Shown: positions 1 through 8,528 of the stretch, piece after piece
Position numbering within the stretch: the stretch's first letter is position 1
Layout: each line of letters opens with the position of its first letter
Assembly: GCA_910575035.1 (NCBI GenBank)
Contig: CAJTDL010000004.1
Span: 62,001-126,000, forward strand
Direction of reading: 5' to 3'
Length of the DNA: 64,000 bases
Origin: Lachnospiraceae bacterium
GTDB lineage: Bacteria; Bacillota; Clostridia; Lachnospirales; Lachnospiraceae
Position numbers and translations under genes: made by a program
Notes under the pieces: model-generated
Seen by the model: only the letters and a program-made list of their open reading frames with translations
The model's database searches: none
Told to the model about the DNA's origin: nothing

Positions 1-1
1 A

Positions 2-679
2 TATTCCATACCTTATTTCTTTGGCACTGTAGGAATCCTCTATAACAGACAGATGGTAGACGAGTCAAAAGTGGATTCCTGGAACATTTTGTGGGATGAG
101 GATTACTCGGGCCAGATTATTATGGCAGACTCTGTCCGTGATTCCTTTATGGTGGCCTTAAAAATCCTGGGATATTCCCTGAACACTACCGATGAAAAGG
201 AGCTGAAAGAGGCGCAGGAACTTTTGATCCAGCAGAAGCCGCTGGTATATTCTTATCTGGTGGATGAAGCCCAGGATGAAATGATTGCTGAAAATGCCGC
301 TATGGCTGTGGTTTATTCCGGAGAAGCCGGCTATGCCTTGGAATTTAACGAAAATTTGGCTTTTTCCGTGCCCAAAGAGGGCTCAAATATGTGGATTGAT
401 TCCTGGTTTATCCCAAAAACGGCAAAACACAAGGAAAATGCAGAGAAATTCCTGGATTTCCTCTGCCGGGAGGATATTTCCATGCTGAATTTTGACTATG
501 TATACTATGCCACCCCCAACATAAAGGCAAAAGAATCCCTGGATCCCGAGATTCAAGAAAGCCCCATTATTTTCCCGCCAACAGAAATCTTGGATAATTG
601 TGAAGTGCTAAAGCCCCTGGATGATATTTCCAATACCAATCTCAGCATCCTATGGAAAGAAATTAAATCTGCAGACTAG
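2..679 (+). CDS. potD: Spermidine/putrescine ABC transporter substrate-binding protein, C-terminal part
   Basis: The frame is open from the left edge of the window, so the N-terminus and signal peptide lie outside it. The visible 225 residues begin with YSIPYFFGTVGILYN, the PotD-type hinge segment. They continue with a D-S-x-R-D-x segment, the VVYSGEAGYALEFN strand and a C-terminal 'IDSWFIPKTAKHKENAEKFL' region, all typical of periplasmic-binding-protein-like polyamine receptors. In this family the protein is a lipid-anchored receptor that hands polyamine to the PotBC permease, driven by PotA. Those genes usually lie just upstream and would be off the window. No terminator is obvious after the stop. 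The specific polyamine cannot be judged from this fragment. Confidence 0.9.
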   Translation, partial: YSIPYFFGTVGILYNRQMVDESKVDSWNILWDEDYSGQIIMADSVRDSFMVALKILGYSLNTTDEKELKEAQELLIQQKPLVYSYLVDEAQDEMIAENAAMAVVYSGEAGYALEFNENLAFSVPKEGSNMWIDSWFIPKTAKHKENAEKFLDFLCREDISMLNFDYVYYATPNIKAKESLDPEIQESPIIFPPTEILDNCEVLKPLDDISNTNLSILWKEIKSAD

Positions 680-970
680 AACAGTATGGCCAAAATAACG
701 GTGAATACAGCATTTGCTATTTGTGTCAGGACAATGCGGGGGAAAGAGGCAATGCGGTGGCATTGCTGACTGACGGCAACGCAGTACGGGTGCAAATAGC
801 AGGTGCTTGGGAGCCTTTCCCTGCTGTGGTTTTTGGCTTTATAAAGGCCGCAAATAAAATGTCTTTCAAAAATATCTTGCATTTTTACCCAATTCATGTT
901 AAAGTAAAACCCATACATACATCAATGTATCTTCTGCCTCCCGCTGCCAGCACAGCCCAGGAGGTGTCAT
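680..970. other. Intergenic region, no gene seen
   Basis: This 291-bp spacer lies between potD and the DUF5688 gene. An open frame at 721-990 looks non-coding: it lacks a ribosome binding site and has no family resemblance. Only a weak promoter-like pair (TTGCAT, 17 nt, TAAAGT near 877-905) and a small ATACAT/ATGTAT hairpin near 916-933 were noticed. Neither is convincing. Confidence 0.5.
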
Positions 971-1882
971 ATGACGTACGAATCATTTAAACAAAAGCTT
1001 ATCGCTGACCTGCAAGCGCATTTTTCAGCAGACACCAGTATTTCAATCCAGCAATTTCATCATAATAACCACATACTGCTGGATGGCCTTACGGTTCTGG
1101 AGCCAGGCAGCAACATTTCCCCCACGATTTACCTGAACCAATATTATGCAGATTATCAGGAGGGTACCCCATATTCTGCCATTCAAGACCGTATCCTCCG
1201 CTATTATTACAGCCATAGCGCCATTCAAAAGATTGACACATCCTTTTTTACCTGCTTTGACCGCGTGCGTTCCCGCATTGTCTATAAGCTGGTACATTTG
1301 GAAAAAAATAAGGAACTTCTGAAAAAAGTCCCCTATTTCCCTTATTTGGATCTTGCGATTGTATTTTATTGCCTGGTGCAGGAAGCGCCTTATCAGAATG
1401 GCATGATCCTGATCCACAAGGAGCATCTGGGCTATTGGGATGCAGATGCACATACCCTCCTGTCTTTGGCTCATAAAAACACGCCTGTATTATTGCCGTT
1501 TTGCTGTGATTCCATGGCAGATTTGCTCCTGCCAGCTTTGAATGATTTCTCTCTAGGGGAATGTGGGCTGAGCAAGGAAGATTTGGAAGCGGAAGCGGTT
1601 CCCATGTATGTGCTGACGAATACCCAGCGCCAAAATGGCGCCAGCTGCCTGCTTTACCCAGGTGCGCTGGGGCAGGTGGCTGACATACTGGAGGGCAGTT
1701 TTTATATCCTGCCAAGCAGCGTCCATGAGGTAATCGCAGTCCCGGCTTCTGTGGCGGAGGATCCGCAGGAGCTTTCCCAGATTGTAAAGGAGATCAATTT
1801 GGCAGAAGTTTTGCCGGAAGAGGTTCTTTCGGACCGTGTTTACCATTTTGACCAGGAATCCGGCAAGCTGTCTGTTTGCTAA
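971..1882 (+). CDS. DUF5688 family protein
   Basis: This 303-residue soluble protein has no known function. It resembles the DUF5688 family of Lachnospiraceae: an N-terminal 'LEPGSNISPTIYLNQYY' stretch (about residues 41-57), a central FD-R-R-I-x-YKL segment, and C-terminal blocks MYVLTN, LLYPGALGQ and LPSSVHEV. The start is secure, with AGGAGGTG a few bases before the ATG. The gene is convergent with glgA, only 10 bp separating the two ends. A GGGGCT/AGCCCC hairpin at 1883-1905 straddles the junction and could act as a weak bidirectional terminator. No signal peptide or membrane span is seen. DUF5688 proteins often occur as scattered paralogues; no catalytic motif is visible. The family call comes from remembered consensus blocks. 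Confidence 0.8.
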   Translation: MTYESFKQKLIADLQAHFSADTSISIQQFHHNNHILLDGLTVLEPGSNISPTIYLNQYYADYQEGTPYSAIQDRILRYYYSHSAIQKIDTSFFTCFDRVRSRIVYKLVHLEKNKELLKKVPYFPYLDLAIVFYCLVQEAPYQNGMILIHKEHLGYWDADAHTLLSLAHKNTPVLLPFCCDSMADLLLPALNDFSLGECGLSKEDLEAEAVPMYVLTNTQRQNGASCLLYPGALGQVADILEGSFYILPSSVHEVIAVPASVAEDPQELSQIVKEINLAEVLPEEVLSDRVYHFDQESGKLSVC

Positions 1883-1892
1883 GGGGCTGCGT

Positions 1893-3329
1893 TTAAAAAA
1901 GCCCCAAATACAGGGATTCGTATTTCTGCGCGGAATTTCCCCAGGAATGGTCTTCCTCCATACAGCGTTTGGCCATGGCCTTCCATTCTTTGGGCTTGTC
2001 CCAGAATACGCTGTAAGCATAGCGGATAATGGACATCATTTCATCTGCGTTGTAATGGGCAAAGCTGAATCCCGTCCCAGTATGCCAGATTTCATTGTAT
2101 GCCTTTACTGTATCCTTTAAGCCGCCTGTTTCCCTTACAATGGGGATTGTGCCATAGCGCATGCTGATCAGCTGGCTCAGCCCGCAGGGCTCAAACTGGG
2201 AGGGCATCAAGAAGGCGTCTGCACCGGCATAGATCTTATGGGCAAGGCCTTCGCTGTAAGTGATAAGGGCAGATACTTTGCCAGGGTATTTCTGGGCAAA
2301 GAAGCGGAAGGAATCCTGGAAGCGGCCTTCCCCGGTTCCCAAAATCGCTACCTGCACATGCATGGTATTGATCATTTCCTCCATAACATAATTGACCAGG
2401 TCAAAGCCTTTTTGCTCTGTCATGCGTGAGACAATCCCGATTACCATGGCAGTGGGATCCTGTTTCAGCCCTATTTCCTGCTGCAGCAGTTCCTTGCACC
2501 GTTTTTTGCGGGAAATGCTTTTAATGCTGAAGTGGGAAGGAAGGAAATGGTCATGGAGCGGGTCATATTCCTCGTAATCAATGCCGTTGACAATGCCAGA
2601 GAGCTTCCCAGAGACTTGGCGCATAACGCCGTCTAAGCCTTCCCCTCCGTCCTGGTGCTGGATTTCCTCAGCGTAAGTCTTGCTGACGGTTGTGACCCGG
2701 TCAGCATACAGGATGCCTGCTTTTAAGAAATTACTCTCGCCATAAGCTTCCATTGCCTGGTAGCGGCAGCTGTCTGGAAGGTCCCTGCAATTTTCAATAT
2801 CATGGATCACCCACCGTCCCTGGAATTTCTGGTTGTGGATGGTCAGAATGGTCTTGGTATTGCGGTAGAAGGGATCTCCTTTGTAAAATTCCTTCAGGAA
2901 AACAGGGATCAGGGCTGCCTGCCAGTCGTGGCAGTGAAGGATGCTTGGGCAGAAGCCAAGCACTGGCAGGCTTGCCAATACCGCCCTGGAAAAGAATGCA
3001 AATTTGTTCACATCCTCAAAGACCTGGTGATAGGGGCTGTCTCCAGCAAAGTAATGCTCATTGTCAATAAAATAATAATGGATACCCTCTGAAACAGTCT
3101 CATAAATTCCTATGTACTCCTGACCTCTTGGCATATCTGCATAAAACTCTGTTACATATGTCATTTTCTGTTTTAGATGCTCTGGGATGCACATGTATTT
3201 GGGAAGGATCACCCTGACGTCAAACTGCTTTTTGTCCAAATATTTTGGCAGAGCCCCAACAACATCTGCTAAGCCGCCCGTTTTTATGAAGGGATTCCCT
3301 TCAGATGCTGCAAAGAGTATTTTCTTCAT
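1893..3329 (-). CDS. glgA: Glycogen synthase (ADP-glucose type, GT5)
   Basis: This protein transfers glucose from ADP-glucose to the growing alpha-1,4-glucan chain in cytosolic glycogen synthesis. Its 478 residues match the GlgA size. The N-terminal donor-binding motif KTGGLADV is at about residues 16-23. The GT-B fold continues with HCHDWQAALIP, VNGIDYEEYDP, and the C-terminal 'LMPSQFEPCGLSQLISMRYG' and ETGGLKDTV blocks that bind the nucleotide and phosphate. AGGAGGT precedes the ATG. The gene starts only 12 bp after spo0A on the same strand, so the two are probably co-transcribed. No other glg genes are in the window. Confidence 0.96.
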   Translation of the reverse strand: MKKILFAASEGNPFIKTGGLADVVGALPKYLDKKQFDVRVILPKYMCIPEHLKQKMTYVTEFYADMPRGQEYIGIYETVSEGIHYYFIDNEHYFAGDSPYHQVFEDVNKFAFFSRAVLASLPVLGFCPSILHCHDWQAALIPVFLKEFYKGDPFYRNTKTILTIHNQKFQGRWVIHDIENCRDLPDSCRYQAMEAYGESNFLKAGILYADRVTTVSKTYAEEIQHQDGGEGLDGVMRQVSGKLSGIVNGIDYEEYDPLHDHFLPSHFSIKSISRKKRCKELLQQEIGLKQDPTAMVIGIVSRMTEQKGFDLVNYVMEEMINTMHVQVAILGTGEGRFQDSFRFFAQKYPGKVSALITYSEGLAHKIYAGADAFLMPSQFEPCGLSQLISMRYGTIPIVRETGGLKDTVKAYNEIWHTGTGFSFAHYNADEMMSIIRYAYSVFWDKPKEWKAMAKRCMEEDHSWGNSAQKYESLYLGLF

Positions 3330-3341
3330 GTAAAAGACCTC

Positions 3342-4142
3342 CTATGATTCTCTTGATTTGTATTCTAGGCGAATTTTATCTGCGATCAAAGCGATAAATT
3401 CGGAATTGGTAGGCTTTCCCTTCCCATTGTGGATGGTATAGCCAAATAATTCATCAATCGTATCCATTTTTCCCCGGCTCCATGCTACCTCAATGGCGTG
3501 GCGGATGGCACGCTCTACCCGGCTGGGCGTTGTCTGGTACTTTTTGGCGATGCCTGGATAAAGGATTTTGGTAATGGAATTGAGCATATCCATATCTGTC
3601 ACAGACATAATGATAGCTTCTCTCAGGTACTGGTAGCCCTTGATATGGGCAGGCACCCCAATCTCATGGATGATATCGGTTACCTTTCCTTCCAGGTTTT
3701 TTTCTTCCAGATCAGGCTTTTCATAGGCGTTTCCTTTGTGTACCTCACAGGCTTTTATCAATTCCGGGCTGCAGGTTTGTTTGATGCGACTGATCACCGC
3801 CTTATTGTCGAATGGCTTCATAATATAGAAGGCGGCTCCGCGTGAAAAGGCATCCTTCATAATAATATCCCGCCCAATTACAGTAATTATGAGAAATGAC
3901 GGGTGTTTTTTGATAGTTTTGTCATTTTTGACTCTGTCTATCACTGTCAGTCCGTCTAATTTTGGCATCACGATATCCAGAAGCACAATATCTGGCTCTT
4001 TCTCCTTTATCATGTCGTATGCTTCAATGCCATCTTTTGCCGTTCCCACCACCTGAAGTTCCTCGTCGTTTCCCACGATTTCTCTCAGTTTTTCCACGAT
4101 TTTCTCATTATCATCTGCAATTGCCACATTTATTTTTTCCAC
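3342..4142 (-). CDS. spo0A: Stage 0 sporulation response regulator Spo0A
   Basis: Spo0A is the master regulator of sporulation entry. The 266-residue protein has an N-terminal receiver domain with acidic pocket D10/D11, phosphoacceptor D56 ([12 protein letters not shown]), and K109 in YIMKPFDN. After a linker (about 125-150), the C-terminal Spo0A DNA-binding domain is clearly conserved, including the recognition region [19 protein letters not shown]. This marks the organism as a spore former or of spore-forming descent. GGAGGA precedes the start. Upstream sits a sigma-A-like promoter with a pair of direct repeats (separate entries). SpoIVB, a common upstream neighbour in Clostridia, is absent; glgA follows instead. 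Confidence 0.97.
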   Translation of the reverse strand: MEKINVAIADDNEKIVEKLREIVGNDEELQVVGTAKDGIEAYDMIKEKEPDIVLLDIVMPKLDGLTVIDRVKNDKTIKKHPSFLIITVIGRDIIMKDAFSRGAAFYIMKPFDNKAVISRIKQTCSPELIKACEVHKGNAYEKPDLEEKNLEGKVTDIIHEIGVPAHIKGYQYLREAIIMSVTDMDMLNSITKILYPGIAKKYQTTPSRVERAIRHAIEVAWSRGKMDTIDELFGYTIHNGKGKPTNSEFIALIADKIRLEYKSRES

Positions 4143-4198
4143 GCTGTGTCCTCCTGTAGTTTTTCATGATAAACCCTCATAAAAAGGCGACTATTTGT

Positions 4199-4227
4199 AT
4201 TATATCTGCATTTAAAAGTTCCTTCAA
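4199..4227 (-). promoter_or_regulatory. Predicted sigma-A promoter of spo0A-glgA
   Basis: Read on the minus strand, TTGAAG (4227-4222), a 17-nt spacer and a perfect TATAAT (4204-4199) form a good vegetative promoter about 57 bp before the spo0A start. Its -35 box matches four of six consensus bases. This is a sequence-based prediction only. Confidence 0.6.
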
Positions 4228-4232
4228 CAAAA

Positions 4233-4263
4233 ATATTTCGCAGATATTAGACATATTTCGCAG
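4233..4263 (-). promoter_or_regulatory. Paired direct repeat upstream of the spo0A promoter
   Basis: ATATTTCGCAG occurs at 4233-4243 and again at 4253-4263, spaced 20 bp start to start, so both face the same side of the helix. On the minus strand (CTGCGAAATAT) the pair lies directly upstream of the predicted -35 box. That is the usual place for an activator dimer. It resembles but does not match the Spo0A box TGNCGAA, so the bound factor is unknown. Confidence 0.45.
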
Positions 4264-4526
4264 CTAACAATATGATACCACGAAACATGTCGTTTTGGGT
4301 GCTATATTTTCGTATATATTCTTGGAAGCCTATGTTAAGGCAAAAAGATAAAACCACTCATTTTCCAGTATATCATAGGTCGTGCCCCAAAAGCAATGTG
4401 CCGATCTTGCCATGCCAGATCCCTGTCAGATTCTGTCACATTGTTTTTTCGCTGGAATATGGGATTTTTCGGGCATTTTTTGAAAAATAGGGAGCCATAT
4501 TAAGAACTTGCTAAGAATCCTGTGTA

Positions 4527-4555
4527 TTGACAAATTAGGAGATTTTTTGTATGAT
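4527..4555 (+). promoter_or_regulatory. Strong sigma-A promoter for the DRE-TIM aldolase gene
   Basis: Consensus TTGACA (4527-4532), exactly 17 bp of spacer, and TATGAT (4550-4555) lie about 120 bp before the gene start. This is one of the best vegetative promoters in the window. The rest of the 4143-4677 gap holds the divergent spo0A control region and no convincing gene. Confidence 0.75.
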
Positions 4556-4677
4556 AAGAGGGCTTTAATAGTTTAAAGTGCGAAAACACCAGGGAGAGGG
4601 CTTTATAAATTTAGAAAGCCACTGCATCAAGCAGCTTTAAATATACAATAATTATTATGGAAAATGGAGGAATGGAT

Positions 4678-5664
4678 ATGGATAATATGCAATGCCCAAA
4701 AAGAACATTAATGGATTACTGCCCCGATATTAAGGTAATGGACTGCACGCTGCGCGATGGGGGGCTTGTAAATAATTTTGCTTTTACAGACGAGTTTGCC
4801 AAAGACCTGTACAAAGCCAATATCAAAGCTGGCGTGGATTATATGGAATTTGGATACAAGGCCTCTAAGGAACTGTTTGACCCGAAGGATTATGGCAAGT
4901 GGAAATTCTGCTGTGAGGAGGATATCCGTGCCATCGTAGGGGAGAATGACTCTCCCTTGAGAATTTCCGTTATGGCAGACGTAGGGCGCTGTGACTATCA
5001 GAATGACATCCTGCTGGCACAAGACAGCGTGATAGATATGGTCCGTGTTGCTACCTATATCCATCAGATCCCCGCTGCCATTAAGATGATTGAGGATTGT
5101 AAGCAAAAAGGCTATGAGGTGACAGTCAACATTATGGCGGTGTCGAAGGTCAATACGGATGATCTGTATGCAGGCCTGGAGCTTCTCGCCAGAAGTTCTG
5201 TAGATGCTATCTATCTGGTAGACAGCTTTGGGTCATTTTATCCGGAGCAGATTACGAAGCTTGCCCAGAAATATGTGGAGGTGGCCAATGCCTCCGGTAA
5301 GATTGTAGGCATGCATGCCCACAATAACCAGCAGCTTGCTTTTGCTAACACGATTGAAGCCTGCCGTATGGGCATCAGCCTCTTGGATGCTACAGTAAGC
5401 GGCATGGGGCGGGGAGCCGGGAATTGCTATTTGGAGTCGCTGCTGAGCTTCCTGAAAAATCCGAAATATGATGAAGTTCCAATTATCCGTTTTGTGGAAA
5501 AGCATATTTTGAAACTGAAAGAGGAAGGGGTTGTGTGGGGCTATGATATCCCCTATCTTTTGACGGGGATACTTAACAGCCATCCTTCTTCTGCGATTAA
5601 GTTTATTAAGGACAGAAGGAAGGATTATTGTAATTTTATGCAGGAATTGTTGGATGTGGAATAG
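4678..5664 (+). CDS. HMG-CoA lyase-like (DRE-TIM) aldolase of unknown substrate
   Basis: This 328-residue TIM-barrel protein belongs to the DRE-TIM metallolyase superfamily (HMG-CoA lyase, homocitrate synthase, 4-hydroxy-2-oxovalerate aldolase). Motif DCTLRDGG is at residues 22-29 and the metal-ligand motif HAHNN at 213-217. GMGRGAGN follows near 247. Length and the VDSFGSFYPEQ segment recall the aldolase (DmpG) branch. However, the partner acetaldehyde dehydrogenase and the C-terminal DmpG communication domain are missing, so the substrate is unknown. GGAGG at 4666-4670 fits the ATG at 4678 better than the in-frame ATGs at 4657 and 4672. The gene stands alone behind a near-consensus promoter. 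Confidence 0.8.
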   Translation: MDNMQCPKRTLMDYCPDIKVMDCTLRDGGLVNNFAFTDEFAKDLYKANIKAGVDYMEFGYKASKELFDPKDYGKWKFCCEEDIRAIVGENDSPLRISVMADVGRCDYQNDILLAQDSVIDMVRVATYIHQIPAAIKMIEDCKQKGYEVTVNIMAVSKVNTDDLYAGLELLARSSVDAIYLVDSFGSFYPEQITKLAQKYVEVANASGKIVGMHAHNNQQLAFANTIEACRMGISLLDATVSGMGRGAGNCYLESLLSFLKNPKYDEVPIIRFVEKHILKLKEEGVVWGYDIPYLLTGILNSHPSSAIKFIKDRRKDYCNFMQELLDVE

Positions 5665-6056
5665 TTGCTGGGTAGGGGCAATGCCAGTAACTTAAGGGAT
5701 TTTACTGGCTGGATCTGCATCAGGGAGGCAGCAGATTGAGCTACAGGAGTGGCTAAGCCTCTCTCTGGCTACGTTTTGCAAGACTGTAAGATAAGGAAAT
5801 GATTCCTGGCTTTCCATTGATGGCATTGGCCATGGAACAGTGTCTGTAAGCTAATGTTCGGTTCTGCATAGGGCTTAAGCAAAATTCCTGTCAAAAAAAC
5901 AGCTGACAAGCCTATCAATGTCATTTAGTTAGATGTGTGATTCGTTAAGTTAAGGAAAATCTGTTATGGCAGAATTATGCATTTTCAAATTTGGAAACAT
6001 CCATTTACAGAAATATTTCTTAAATGCACTAGTGTACTGACCGCATTATATTTATA
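5665..6056. other. Gene-free spacer with a dispersed repeat fragment
   Basis: No coding potential is seen. The spacer carries CAGTAACTTAAGGGATT (part of a 22-nt block at 5680-5701), which recurs inverted at 48909-48930 with one mismatch. It also carries GTAAGATAAGGAA at 5786-5798, which recurs in direct orientation at 48762-48774. This suggests both spacers contain decayed copies of the same element. Confidence 0.5.
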
Positions 6057-6857
6057 CTAATTATTTTGTCTCTGTTTTATTGAATTTGGGATAAAGTGAT
6101 ACCAGTTTGGTCTGGCTTTATCTGTAGTAAATTGCCATTGGATACATGCCGCATGCTCATTACGGCCCTGTCCCCACGCAGAGAGTTCTTGACGAAGTTT
6201 TTCTATATTACTAATTCGCCGGGAAAGACACTGGTGTGTCATTACATTAAGCTCTATTTCTGCAATATTCAACCAGCTTCCATGCTTAGGAGTATAGTGG
6301 ATTTCCAATCTTTTGGCGATCCGCCGGGCTCCACTGGCTGGAAACGCTTTGTAAATTCCGCGTTTTCTTTGGGCGGGATACACCAGTATTCACTGAGGTG
6401 GGGCCGAAGTTCATTTTTTTAATGTCTGGCGGATGGCCTCCCTCCCGACGGGAGTATCCAGCCCCATGCGAAGCCTTTCCTCCAGAAGCCGCAGAGTCCA
6501 ATGGGCGTGCCCGTCCGGAACCGGGCTACAGGCAATCTGGATGATACGCGCTTCCATACGCCCATCTACTTTGCGGCGTGCCGCAGCAGAATTTGGGCTG
6601 ATATTATATCGGATGATGTCTGTGATTCCATTTTTTATGTAAGGTTGAACAACATTTGCTACAGTAGACTTACAAACAGCGTAACTGTGAGCGATCTGGG
6701 CGTGGGTGAGCCCCGTTCCCCGCCCTTCATCTAGTTCAAGTAATATTTAACACCGTTTCAAAACAGTCTTACAGGTATTCTTGTTTTTGATTGTTTTTTG
6801 AAGGGTAGTCCTTTCATCATCAGTAAGCTTAATAATATATGTTTTAGGTCTTGCCAT
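6057..6857 (-). pseudogene. Degenerate IS630-family transposase
   Basis: The minus-strand reading starts MARPKTYIIKLTDDER, a typical IS630 helix-turn-helix N-terminus. It is broken in at least three ways. First, a TAA stop follows ...VLKRC where homologues usually carry a Gln codon. Second, there is a frame change at a run of seven A (6414-6420 on the plus strand) after RQTLKK; the reading resumes one base over as NELRPHLSEYWCIPP. Third, there is an internal deletion after ...EFTKRF that removes the central DDE core. The C-terminal piece ARRIAKRLEIHYTPKHGSWL retains the final segment with its catalytic Glu region. The element cannot encode an active transposase. Possible imperfect ends sit near 6041 and 6906 (shared CCGC-ATTAT and ATACTAA blocks), but target duplication was not established. 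Confidence 0.9.
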
Positions 6858-7208
6858 ACCATCACCGCCATTTCTTTTTAGTATATCATAAGACGGTAAA
6901 TAATGGCGGCCTCATATCCATCCCCAGGATCTGCCTGCAACCATCCTCAAATTGCTACTATATCCGGCACTCTCTGGCTCTCGGACTATAAATAGGAACG
7001 TGGGTGTAGATGTGTGCCTGTTTGTTCGTAAAAAAGTACTAGTATTTTTAAAAGAAGTGTGATATAATGTCTAAACGATTGGGCATTAGACTGTACAAAC
7101 AATTGAAGAGATAGAAAAAATTAGGGCATCAAAGGCTTCCAAATACAGATCTTTTGCTCCCCTAATTTAAGTATGAAGGCATATAAATTGAAGGAGGAAA
7201 TAGCAGCA
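6858..7208. other. Spacer upstream of tig
   Basis: This stretch holds the right end of the IS630 remnant (to about 6906) and then the leader of the tig operon. No gene is seen. The only clear signal is the extended -10 promoter listed separately. Confidence 0.5.
7060..7068 (+). promoter_or_regulatory. Extended -10 promoter of the tig-clp operon
   Basis: TGATATAAT is an exact extended -10 (TGnTATAAT), about 140 bp before the tig start. The region 17 bp upstream has no good -35 box, which is acceptable for extended -10 promoters. The leader of roughly 130 nt shows no recognised riboswitch or CtsR-like operator. Confidence 0.5.
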
Positions 7209-8516
7209 ATGAGCGTACAGGTAGAGAATTTAGAGAAAAATATGGCAAAACTCACCATTGAGGTTCCCGCAGAAGAATTAGAAAAGGCAATTCAGTCTGT
7301 ATATCAGAAGCAAAAGAGCAAGATCAGCCTTCCTGGTTTTCGTAAGGGCAAAGTGCCGAGGCATATGATCGAGAAGATTTATGGCGCAGAGGTATTCTAT
7401 GAAGAAGCTGCAAATGACCTGATTTCCCAGGAATACCCAAAGGCAGTGGAGGAATCTGAAGCAGAGATCGTATCCCGCCCAACTATTGACGTGGTGCAGA
7501 TTGAAAAAGGCAAGCCTTTTATTTTCAGCGCAGAGGTTGCAGTGAAGCCAGAGGTGGCTCTTGGGACGTACATGGGCGTTCAGGTGGCTAAAGCAGAGAT
7601 CTCCGTAACAGATGAGGAAGTAGATGCTGAGATTGACAAAGAGCGTGAAAGCAATGCCAGGATGGTTACCGTTGAGGATCGCGCTATCGCAGAGGGCGAT
7701 ACGGCAGTGATTGATTATGAAGGATTTATGGATGGCGAGGCATTCGAAGGCGGGAAGGGTGAGAACCACTCTCTGGTGATCGGTTCCCATTCCTTTATCG
7801 AAGGATTTGAAGATCAGCTGATTGGAAAGAATACTGGGGATGAGGTGGAAGTGAGTGTAGTATTCCCAGAGGATTACCATGCAGAGGAATTGGCTGGGCG
7901 CCCAGCGCTGTTCCAGGTGAAGGTCAATGAGATAAAAGTAAAGGAATTGCCGGAGTTAGATGATGATTTTGCCCAAGACGTATCGGAGTTTGATACCCTT
8001 GCAGAGTATAAAGAGAGCGTAAGGAGCCGGGTTGAGGAGCGCAAGAAGGAAGAGGCAAGGCGCAGGAAGGAAGACGAGGTTATCCAGAAGGTAGTGGAGG
8101 CATCCGAGATGGATATCCCGGATGCGATGGTTGACACCCAGGTAGGCTCCATGTTGGAGGAGTTTGCAGGCAGGATCAGGCAGCAGGGGCTGTCTTTGGA
8201 ACAGTACATGCAGTTTACAGGGGCGACTGTGGATACACTTAAGGAGCAGATGCGCCCGGATGCCCTGAAGCGGATTCAGTCCAGCCTGGTATTGGAGGCG
8301 ATTGCCAAGACAGAGCAGCTGGAGGTTTCTGATGAGGAGATACAGGAAGAGCTTGCCCGAATGGCAGCTGTCTATGGCATGGAAACAGAGAAGCTGGAAG
8401 AGCTGCTCAGCGCAGCAGAGAAGGATTCCATCCGGATTGACCTTTCTATTCAAAAAGCAGTGGATCTGATCACTGGCCATGCAGTGGAAGTCGAAGAGAT
8501 AGTTGAAACAGAATAA
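7209..8516 (+). CDS. tig: Trigger factor, ribosome-associated chaperone/prolyl isomerase
   Basis: Trigger factor binds near the ribosome exit tunnel and shields nascent chains. The 435-residue product has the N-terminal ribosome-docking loop GFRKGK (residues 43-48). It then has an FKBP-type isomerase domain (about 150-245; AVIDYEGFMDGEAFEGG and FIEGFEDQLIG) and an alpha-helical C-terminal chaperone domain. The ATG at 7209 is preferred over 7173 because AAGGAGG lies at 7191-7197 and the resulting MSVQVENLEKN start matches family length. It leads a tightly spaced set, clpP starting 12 bp later. A second, secreted trigger-factor-like protein is encoded at 49278. Confidence 0.96.
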   Translation: MSVQVENLEKNMAKLTIEVPAEELEKAIQSVYQKQKSKISLPGFRKGKVPRHMIEKIYGAEVFYEEAANDLISQEYPKAVEESEAEIVSRPTIDVVQIEKGKPFIFSAEVAVKPEVALGTYMGVQVAKAEISVTDEEVDAEIDKERESNARMVTVEDRAIAEGDTAVIDYEGFMDGEAFEGGKGENHSLVIGSHSFIEGFEDQLIGKNTGDEVEVSVVFPEDYHAEELAGRPALFQVKVNEIKVKELPELDDDFAQDVSEFDTLAEYKESVRSRVEERKKEEARRRKEDEVIQKVVEASEMDIPDAMVDTQVGSMLEEFAGRIRQQGLSLEQYMQFTGATVDTLKEQMRPDALKRIQSSLVLEAIAKTEQLEVSDEEIQEELARMAAVYGMETEKLEELLSAAEKDSIRIDLSIQKAVDLITGHAVEVEEIVETE

Positions 8517-8528
8517 GGAGGAAATTTC

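Noticed and set aside
721-990. Possible 89-residue gene before the DUF5688 gene
   Set aside because: No ribosome binding site, no recognisable domain, and it overlaps the well supported start at 971.
4272-4490. Possible 72-residue gene upstream of the aldolase
   Set aside because: It sits in the AT-rich control region of spo0A with no ribosome binding site or protein-like composition.
4678-5664. True HMG-CoA lyase or DmpG aldolase
   Set aside because: No HMG-CoA or meta-cleavage genes are adjacent and the DmpG C-terminal domain is missing, so only the superfamily is claimed.
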